From the NCBI RefSeq assembly GCF_014635345.1, contig NZ_BMCU01000004.1:372001-436000 (forward strand): a stretch of DNA of 64,000 bases, written 5' to 3'. The DNA is from Rhodococcoides trifolii. Its GTDB lineage: Bacteria; Actinomycetota; Actinomycetes; Mycobacteriales; Mycobacteriaceae. Positions 57,650-64,000 of the stretch are shown one piece after another. A program made the translations under genes and the position numbers. Position 1 is the first letter of the stretch. The number at the start of each line of letters is the position of its first letter. Below the pieces are notes generated by a model that was given only the letters and a program-made list of their open reading frames with translations, was not told the origin of the DNA and ran no database searches.

Positions 57650-60600
57650 ATGTCGATTCACGAGATCTCCACCGGTACCCACCCGACGCTGCATCGTGAT
57701 CTCGAGTCGGGTGCGCCGTTCGTCGTTGCGTTCGGGGGGCAGGGAAGTCGTTGGCAAAGCGTGCTTTCCGAGATCACCGCCGACTACGGTTTGAGCGCCC
57801 AGCTCCAGCAGGTGTGCGACGACGCCGACCGTCTTCTGACGCCGGTCGTGTCGGAACTACTTCCGTACGCGCCCAGCGTGTTCCGACCGTTCGCCCCTGC
57901 GGACGAAACCGCACCCGAGGCGTCGGTTCCCGGAATCCTGCTGGCGCAGATGGCGATGATCCGCGCCCTGTCGGTGATGGGCATCGACGCCACTCGGTTC
58001 CCCGATGTTCGCGCGATCGGCCATTCGCAAGGATGTTGGGGCGCGGCCGCATGGGACGCCGCAGGCCAGGACGATGCCGAGCTGATCGCCGCGGTACGCA
58101 TCACCGTCGCGGCAGTGGTCAAGCAGGCCCGTGACTGTGGACTGACCGGTAAGGGTGAGCGCGCTCCGATGGTGTCGGTGGCCAACATCGATCCGAACCG
58201 GCTTCTGGCGCTGCTCGAACAGGTACCGAGCGTCGTCCTGTCCATCAAGAACAGCCGCCGCCGCGTGGTGCTCTCGGGTCCGTACGAGGATCTGGTCCGC
58301 GTGCAGGAGCTGTGCCGCGCCGTCACCGACGCAGATACGGCCGAGCGCGACGCGAAGCGCACCGGCGGGGCACCGTTCGATCCGATCTTCGAACCGCTGC
58401 CCATCCGTATCGGGTTCCACCACCCGGCTCTCGAACCGGCGCTCGACGACGTCCGCGCCTGGTCCGAACGGTGCGGTCTGAACGCCGAGCGTGCGGTCGA
58501 CCTCGCTCGGCGCACCGCCGTCGACCCCGTGGACTGGGTGGAAGAACTGGAAACGGCGTCGGTCGGAACGAGCTGGTTGCTCGACATGGGGCCGGACGAC
58601 ACGATCGGGCGACTGAGCCGATCCACGTTGGCGAGCAGCGGAATCGGCATCGTCTCGGTGTCGACGCGGGCCGGGCAACGTCAGCTGATCACCCCCGGCG
58701 CTGCGCCCGTTCCCGAGCGGCCGTGGGCGTCGTACGCACCGACGCTTGTGTCGCTACCGGACGGGCGCACCGTGGTCGAGACGTCGTTCACCCGGCTGAC
58801 CGGTCGGTCACCGATCCTCCTGGCCGGCATGACGCCGACGACGGTGGACGTCGGTATCGTCGCCGCCGCGGCCAACGCCGGGTACTGGGCGGAGCTGGCC
58901 GGGGGCGGTCAGGTCACGGAAGCGATTCTGGCCGAACGTATTACCGAACTGACCCGCGAGCTGCAGCCCGGCCGCGCCGCGCAGTTCAACTCGATGTTCC
59001 TCGATCCGTACCTGTGGAAGATGCAAGTCGGTGGCAAGCGTATGGTGCCGAAGGCGCGTGCGGCCGGGGCGCCGATCGACGGTGTCGTCGTCACCGCCGG
59101 CATCCCCGAGTTCGACGATGCGCTCGCCCTGATCGCCGAATTGAAGAGCAGTGGAATCGATTACGTGACCTTCAAGCCGGGCACGGTCAAGCAGATCGCC
59201 GCCGTGGTGGCCATCGCGAAGGCGACGGACGAGGCGATCATCGTGCACGTCGAGGGTGGCCGCGCGGGGGGACACCATTCGTGGGAAGACCTCGACGACC
59301 TCCTGATCGCGACGTATCAGCAGCTCCGCGCGGCGCCGAACGTCGTGCTCTGCGTCGGCGGCGGCATCGGTACACCCGAACGGGCGGCGGATTACCTCAC
59401 CGGCTACTGGTCCGTGCAACGCGGGTACCCGGCCATGCCCGTCGACGGCATCCTCGTCGGCACCGCCGCGATGGCCACACTCGAAGCCACGACGTCGCCC
59501 GAGGTCAAACGACTGCTGATGGAGACAGCAGGCTCCGAGCGGTGGATCGGCGCCGGCCGCACCGACGGCGGAATGTCCTCGGGCCGCAGCCAACTCGGGG
59601 CGGACATCCACGAGACCGACAACGCGGCGTCTCGGTGCGGGCGGCTGCTCGACGAGGTGGCCGGTGACGCCGGCGCGGTCGCAGCCCGTCGCGACGAGAT
59701 CATCGACGCGCTGTCCAAGACGGCCAAGCCCTACTTCGGCGATGTGGGGACAATGACGTACGAGGGGTGGCTGCGGGGGTGGCTTCGCCACACGGGCGCG
59801 GAAAAGAGTCCAGGGGCACTCCTTTCCACACCCGACCCCAGCTGGACCGCCCGCCTCGACGCCTTCCTCGCCAGAGCCGAGGCACGCCTTCACCCATCGG
59901 ACAACGGCACCGTCGACTCCGTCCTCTCCGGCGAGGAGGACCCGTCTGATGCTGTCGACGCGCTCGTCGCCCATTACCCCCATGCCCGCGACACCGTCCT
60001 CCACCCCGCGGACGTCGCATTCTTTCTGCAGCAGTGCAAGGTTCCGGGTAAGCCGGTGCCGTTCGTGCCCATCATCGACGCGGACGTTCGGCGATGGTGG
60101 CGCTCGGATTCGCTGTGGCAGGCGCATGATCCGAGGTATGCGGCCGATCAGGTCATCGTGATCCCCGGCCCGCAGTCCGTCGCAGGAATCGACCGTGTCG
60201 ACGAACCGGTCGCCGAGTTGCTCGGCCGATTCGAGCAGGCCACCGTCGACCGCCTGGCGAGCACGCCGACATCGGTGCCGGGCCGGCGCCGCGACGATCG
60301 TACCGACGGCCCGCTCTCAGTCCTCCTGGCCGCCGACACCGTCGACTGGGTGGGTCGGCAGATTTCGAATCCTGTTCGTCGACTGGGTGATTGGCATGCG
60401 AAGGACGATGGGTTCTTCACGAACCACCCGGGGGCGGAGCTGACCACCATCAGCGCCGACACCGTGCTGCTGACGGTGCCGCTGAACGGGCGCCGTCTGT
60501 CGATCCCCATCACGGTTCCGCCCTCCGCCACCGACGGTGGAGTGCCGGTCGTATCTGCCCACGCCGCAACGGAAACGATGCTCCTGCTGCTGGAGGTCGC

Positions 60601-63600
60601 TGCCGGTGGGTCCCTGCCCGAGGTCCGCGACGGCGTCGCTCGGGACACCGCCGCGTGGATGCCGAGCATGGCGTCCGGCCACACCGCAGTCACCGCAGCG
60701 GGTCTGGCCGACGACCGGCATCCGAACGGGCCCGTGCCCGACGTCGTGATGGGCGCCTGCTGGCCGGCGGTGTTCGCGGTTCTCGGCTCGGCGCAGACGG
60801 AGTCGGGCGTTCGGGTGATCGAAGGGATGCTCGACCTGGTGCACCTGGACCACACGGTCACCGTGCACGCTGCTCTGCCCACCGAGTCGAGTGCGTTCAT
60901 CGTCCGGGCCGAACTGGTCGGGGTCACCGACACCGACGTGGGCCGGGTGGTCGAGGTGTCGGTGCGGGTGCAGTCGTCCGGGGCGCACGATCTCGGTGTC
61001 GCCGATATCGCCACCATGACCGAACGCTTCGCCATTCGTGGTCGAGTGGGCACCGCAACCCTCAGTGCTGCAGAGCCCATCGGGAACCCGACCCCGCGAC
61101 GACGTCGCCTCGCAACGCACCTGACCGCTCCAGACGCCATGCACGCGTTCGCCGCCGTGTCGTCCGACCACAACCCCATTCACACGTCCGATGCCGCGGC
61201 CGCGCTGGCCGGACTCGACGGCCCTATCGTGCACGGCATGTGGCTGTCGGCTGCCGCCCAGCATGCCGTCGGCGTCGAACTCGACTCGTGGACAGCGTCG
61301 TTCCTCGCTCCGGTCGAGCCGGGTGCGCGCATCGACGTCACGGTCGACCGCGTTGCGTCCGCTGCAGGACGGGATGTCCTCGAGGTCCTGTGCCGGGTCG
61401 ACGGAGACCCGGTCATGTCGGCCACGGCAGTTCAGAAGGCTCCCGTCACCGTGTATGCGTTTCCAGGACAGGGCATTCAGAGCGTCGGGATGGGTCAGGG
61501 GGCCGCGACAACCTCGATTGCCGCGAAGAGAGTGTGGGACCGCGCCGACGCGTTCACCCGCGACCGACTCGGCTTCTCCATCCTCACCATCGTGCGGGAC
61601 AACCCGATCACCATCACCGTCGACGGACGCGAGTTCCACCACCGCGACGGCGTGCTCTTCCTGACCCAGTTCACCCAGGTCGCGATGGCCACCCTCGGGT
61701 ACGCGCAGATCGCCGAGCTGCGTGAGAACGACGCAGTGGCAACCGAGTACGTCTTCTGCGGCCACTCGGTCGGCGAATTCACGGCCCTGGCCGCGGCGGG
61801 TGGCATCTTCGACCTGGACACCGTCATCGAGCTGGTTTACGCGCGCGGCACCATCATGTCCGACCTCGTCGAGCGAGACAGTCAGGGCCGCAGCAACTAT
61901 GGAATGGCTGCTGTTCGACCGAACCGGATGGGGCTGAGCGACGCGTCCTTCGTCGCGGACGTGGCCGCTCGGTCGGGTGAATTCCTCGAGGTCGTGAACT
62001 ACAACCAGCGTGGGGCGCAGTACGTCGTCGCAGGAACAGTGTCCGGGCTCGAGGCGCTGGAAGGGGAGTGTTCCGACCGCGCCTTCGTCAGGGTGCCGGG
62101 CATCGACACGCCGTTCCACTCGTCGGTGCTGCACGAGGGGGTCGAACGCTTTCGCTCCGTGCTCAATCGGCTCGTTCCGAAGATGATCGACGCGGATGCG
62201 CTGGTCGGGCGGTACATCCCCAACCTGACGGCGCGCCCGTTCGCCCTTCCCGCTCCCGTCCCGGCTGCGACTCAGGGGCACCCTCACACCGATAGATCGA
62301 CTGAATGTGCCCCTGAGTCGACTAGAACGGCCCGCACCCTCCTCATCGACCTCCTCGCCCAGCAGCTCGCGAACCCCGTGCGCTGGATCGAGACCCAGGA
62401 CGTGCTGTTCGACGAGTTGGGAGTGCAGCGCTTCGTCGAAGTCGGTGTCGCCACCGCACCCACTCTCGCGAACCTGGCACGCAACCGAGCGCCACAGGTC
62501 TTCAACGTCGAACGTGATCGCGCCGTGGTGTTCTCGCAGGACGCCGATGTGGCCGAGACCCTGGAGCCCGAGGTCGTCGACGCGGCGGTCGTCGTCGAAA
62601 CAGCCCCGATACACACGACCGCACGGCCCGCCGACATCCCCTTCACCGTCGCCGACGCAGTCCGCGTGCTCATCGCGACGTGGACCAAGGTGCGCCTCGA
62701 TCAGCTGAGCCTTACGGACACGGTGGAGTCGTTGTGCGAGGGCGTCTCCTCACGCCGCAACCAACTGATGCTCGACCTCACCTCGGAGCTCGGCATCGGA
62801 GCCATCGACGGCGGCGCCGATCTGGACCTCGCCTCCCTCGGCGCCACAGCCACGCGAATGTCACCGCGCTACAGCGCCTTCGGCCCCGTCTTGACCGACG
62901 CCCTGGACGACATGCTGCGCCGCACCCTCGGCCCGTCCGGCAAGCGACCGACGTACGTCACCGAACGTGTCACCGCTACATGGCAACTCGGCACCGGCTG
63001 GGCGGCGCACGTGCGCGCCGAACTGGCGTTGGCAACGCGCGAGGGCTCGAGCCTGCGGGGTGGTGCTCTCGGAACCATTGACCTTGCCGACGTCGACACC
63101 GCGGTCGACGAGGCGGTCCGCAGTGTCGCGTCGCGGGCCGGTGTCGCCGTGTCGCTCCCGTCGAGCAGCACGGCCAGCCATTCGGTCGACAGCGGCGCGC
63201 TGAACGATCTGTCCGACAGCATCATCGGAGCCGACGGCATCCTCGCCACCACCGCGCGCGCCCTCCTCGATCAACTGGGACTGAGCGAGACGGTCGACGC
63301 ACAACCCGTGCACGACGACGAGCTCGCCCGCATGGTCGCCACCGAACTCGGCACCGACTGGCAGAAGAAGATGGCGCCGGCCTTCGATCCGCGTAAGGCC
63401 GTGCTGCTCGACGACCGCTGGGCGACGCTGCGCGAAGACCTTGCTCGCATCTACACCGGGCAGGACACCGTCGACCCGGTGCGGTTCATCGGGGCGGGGG
63501 ATGCCGTTGTGAAGCAGGCTCACTGGTACCGGACCCAATGTGACGTTCGGTCCACATACGCAACCCAACGTCACATTGGGTCGCGACGGGACACCCTCGA

Positions 63601-64000
63601 CCACATCGCCACCAACGCCGCTCTACCCCCCGTCGACACCTGGTCCGCCGACACCGCCGTGGTGACCGGCGCGAGCACGGGAAGCATCGCCGCGGCGATC
63701 GTCGCCGATCTGTTGCAGGGCGGCGCGACGGTCATCGCCACCACCTCCCGCCTCGACGCCGACAAGCTGGAGTTCTACCGAAACCTGTACCGCGACAACG
63801 CCGTCGTCGGCGCCAAGCTGTGGGTGGTACCGGCGAACGTTGCGTCGTACGGTGACGTCGACGCCCTGTCCCGCTGGATCGGCGAACGGCAGACGGAGAC
63901 GCTCGGCGGCAAGACGATCGAGATCAAGCCCGCGTTGCAGCCGACGATGCTGTTCCCGTTCGCAGCCCCGGCGGTGTCGGGCGATCTGACCGACGCCGGT
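57650..64000 (+). CDS. fas: Type I fatty acid synthase, 3'-truncated by window
   Basis: 2117 codons are open to the window edge in one frame. Domain order matches mycobacterial FAS-I: acetyltransferase (GHSQG, Ser126), enoyl reductase (LAGMTPTTVD, GGRAGGHHSWED about 535), dehydratase (SSDHNPIH, His1174), malonyl/palmitoyl transferase (FPGQGIQSVGMG, GHSVGE Ser1373), an ACP-like region (VSSRRNQLMLDLTSELGIGAIDGG, about 1700) and the start of the ketoreductase (VVTGASTGS, about 2004); the ketosynthase lies beyond. It makes long acyl-CoAs for membrane lipids and mycolates. Three palindromic elements are embedded in frame at residues ~715-729, ~1540-1557 and ~1961-1978, each at a linker between domains or subdomains and each adding 14-17 low-complexity residues. 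Confidence 0.95.
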   Translation, partial: MSIHEISTGTHPTLHRDLESGAPFVVAFGGQGSRWQSVLSEITADYGLSAQLQQVCDDADRLLTPVVSELLPYAPSVFRPFAPADETAPEASVPGILLAQMAMIRALSVMGIDATRFPDVRAIGHSQGCWGAAAWDAAGQDDAELIAAVRITVAAVVKQARDCGLTGKGERAPMVSVANIDPNRLLALLEQVPSVVLSIKNSRRRVVLSGPYEDLVRVQELCRAVTDADTAERDAKRTGGAPFDPIFEPLPIRIGFHHPALEPALDDVRAWSERCGLNAERAVDLARRTAVDPVDWVEELETASVGTSWLLDMGPDDTIGRLSRSTLASSGIGIVSVSTRAGQRQLITPGAAPVPERPWASYAPTLVSLPDGRTVVETSFTRLTGRSPILLAGMTPTTVDVGIVAAAANAGYWAELAGGGQVTEAILAERITELTRELQPGRAAQFNSMFLDPYLWKMQVGGKRMVPKARAAGAPIDGVVVTAGIPEFDDALALIAELKSSGIDYVTFKPGTVKQIAAVVAIAKATDEAIIVHVEGGRAGGHHSWEDLDDLLIATYQQLRAAPNVVLCVGGGIGTPERAADYLTGYWSVQRGYPAMPVDGILVGTAAMATLEATTSPEVKRLLMETAGSERWIGAGRTDGGMSSGRSQLGADIHETDNAASRCGRLLDEVAGDAGAVAARRDEIIDALSKTAKPYFGDVGTMTYEGWLRGWLRHTGAEKSPGALLSTPDPSWTARLDAFLARAEARLHPSDNGTVDSVLSGEEDPSDAVDALVAHYPHARDTVLHPADVAFFLQQCKVPGKPVPFVPIIDADVRRWWRSDSLWQAHDPRYAADQVIVIPGPQSVAGIDRVDEPVAELLGRFEQATVDRLASTPTSVPGRRRDDRTDGPLSVLLAADTVDWVGRQISNPVRRLGDWHAKDDGFFTNHPGAELTTISADTVLLTVPLNGRRLSIPITVPPSATDGGVPVVSAHAATETMLLLLEVAAGGSLPEVRDGVARDTAAWMPSMASGHTAVTAAGLADDRHPNGPVPDVVMGACWPAVFAVLGSAQTESGVRVIEGMLDLVHLDHTVTVHAALPTESSAFIVRAELVGVTDTDVGRVVEVSVRVQSSGAHDLGVADIATMTERFAIRGRVGTATLSAAEPIGNPTPRRRRLATHLTAPDAMHAFAAVSSDHNPIHTSDAAAALAGLDGPIVHGMWLSAAAQHAVGVELDSWTASFLAPVEPGARIDVTVDRVASAAGRDVLEVLCRVDGDPVMSATAVQKAPVTVYAFPGQGIQSVGMGQGAATTSIAAKRVWDRADAFTRDRLGFSILTIVRDNPITITVDGREFHHRDGVLFLTQFTQVAMATLGYAQIAELRENDAVATEYVFCGHSVGEFTALAAAGGIFDLDTVIELVYARGTIMSDLVERDSQGRSNYGMAAVRPNRMGLSDASFVADVAARSGEFLEVVNYNQRGAQYVVAGTVSGLEALEGECSDRAFVRVPGIDTPFHSSVLHEGVERFRSVLNRLVPKMIDADALVGRYIPNLTARPFALPAPVPAATQGHPHTDRSTECAPESTRTARTLLIDLLAQQLANPVRWIETQDVLFDELGVQRFVEVGVATAPTLANLARNRAPQVFNVERDRAVVFSQDADVAETLEPEVVDAAVVVETAPIHTTARPADIPFTVADAVRVLIATWTKVRLDQLSLTDTVESLCEGVSSRRNQLMLDLTSELGIGAIDGGADLDLASLGATATRMSPRYSAFGPVLTDALDDMLRRTLGPSGKRPTYVTERVTATWQLGTGWAAHVRAELALATREGSSLRGGALGTIDLADVDTAVDEAVRSVASRAGVAVSLPSSSTASHSVDSGALNDLSDSIIGADGILATTARALLDQLGLSETVDAQPVHDDELARMVATELGTDWQKKMAPAFDPRKAVLLDDRWATLREDLARIYTGQDTVDPVRFIGAGDAVVKQAHWYRTQCDVRSTYATQRHIGSRRDTLDHIATNAALPPVDTWSADTAVVTGASTGSIAAAIVADLLQGGATVIATTSRLDADKLEFYRNLYRDNAVVGAKLWVVPANVASYGDVDALSRWIGERQTETLGGKTIEIKPALQPTMLFPFAAPAVSGDLTDAG
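59793..59834. repeat. Palindromic element, family 1, copy D, in frame inside fas
   Basis: Arms 59793-59809 (CGGGCGCGGAAAAGAGT) and 59818-59834 (ACTCCTTTCCACACCCG), 8-nt loop, 42 bp = 14 codons. It encodes TGAEKSPGALLSTP between the reductase and dehydratase regions. The bases before it (GGTGGCTTCGCCACA) also echo the flank of the intergenic copies. Confidence 0.85.
62269..62319. repeat. Palindromic element, family 2, copy 3, in frame inside fas
   Basis: 51 bp = 17 codons; arms GACTCAGGGGCAC and GTGCCCCTGAGTC perfect. Encodes [17 protein letters not shown] between YIPNLTARPF and RTLLIDLLAQQLANPVRW. The central 46 bases equal the copy at 40940. Confidence 0.92.
63532..63582. repeat. Palindromic element, family 3, in frame inside fas
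   Basis: 51 bp = 17 codons; perfect 16-bp arms 63532-63547 (GACCCAATGTGACGTT) and 63567-63582, 19-nt loop. Encodes TQCDVRSTYATQRHIGS just before the ketoreductase. No other copy in the window. Confidence 0.9.

Noticed and set aside
58312-59667. A 451-codon Arg-rich frame inside fas in another phase
   Set aside because: The fas frame runs through the same bases with intact enoyl-reductase motifs; this is a phase shadow.

Overview
The window is high-GC actinobacterial chromosome, most likely Rhodococcus or a close relative in the Mycobacteriales. The evidence is a mycobacterial-type FAS-I gene, a TtfA-like mycolate-trafficking gene, an LGFP-repeat protein, and a gene set that (from memory) parallels M. 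tuberculosis Rv0357c-Rv0383c (purA, Rv0358-like, DUF3151, Rv0361-like, fba, DedA, Rv0365c-like GH76, TrmH-like, pyrE, ttfA) plus Rv1354c-Rv1355c. No phage, plasmid or CRISPR hallmarks were seen. Many genes carry a TANNNT hexamer 6-8 nt before the start codon, as expected for leaderless actinobacterial transcripts.

Layout. 0-7.9 kb: a catabolic island with four tandem NtaA/SnaA/DszA-type flavin monooxygenases, an MFS carrier, a GntR/UTRA regulator and an orphan ABC ATPase. 8-14 kb: two proline-rich single-span proteins with similar exported domains, a membrane EAL protein and an amino-acid permease. 14.1-19.6 kb: a giant single-chain acyl-CoA carboxylase (BC-BCCP-central-CT). 20-23 kb: ttfA-like, SDR, LemA-like, pyrE. 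23-25.5 kb: a sortase-like lipoprotein coupled stop-to-start with an alanine-rich wall-anchor-like protein. 25.7-31.5 kb: MarR-MFS pair, YhhN, ogt, SDR, RNA methyltransferase, GH76. 31.6-38 kb: two DedA proteins, fba, Rv0361-like, DUF3151, FUSC, CDF transporter, Rv0358-like. 38.3-46.9 kb: large LuxR regulator, purA, LGFP, second ogt, MocR, small proteins, HxlR and NmrA-like reductase. 47-52 kb: an acyltransferase-like gene coupled to an E1/nitroreductase fusion (MoeY-like), then a GAF-GGDEF-EAL protein, an alkyltransferase-like protein and tRNA-Gly. 52.2-53.8 kb: a DUF559 nuclease-like gene between two homologous palindromes, then dcd. 53.9-57.4 kb: three tandem Hsp70/actin-like or DUF7159-like genes. 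57.65 kb to the end: FAS-I, incomplete.

The most unusual signal is a set of short palindromic elements (42-58 bp) of several families scattered through the window. One family (four copies, exactly 42 bp each) has 17-nt arms and an 8-nt loop; a second (three copies, about 51 bp) is almost identical between the purA upstream region and fas; a third (51 bp, perfect 16-bp arms) is seen once; a fourth (58 bp) flanks the DUF559 gene. Three of them, from three families, sit in frame and without stop codons inside the fas reading frame, at what look like interdomain linkers, adding about 14-17 residues each. Another copy supplies the start codon of an ogt gene. A conserved 17-mer (GTGCCGNAGGCGCCTAC) carries the stop codon of three unrelated genes. 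The pattern recalls the protein-coding palindromic elements of Rickettsia, but in a high-GC Gram-positive.

Coordinates of starts were chosen from motifs, spacing and homology remembered from the families; no searches were run.
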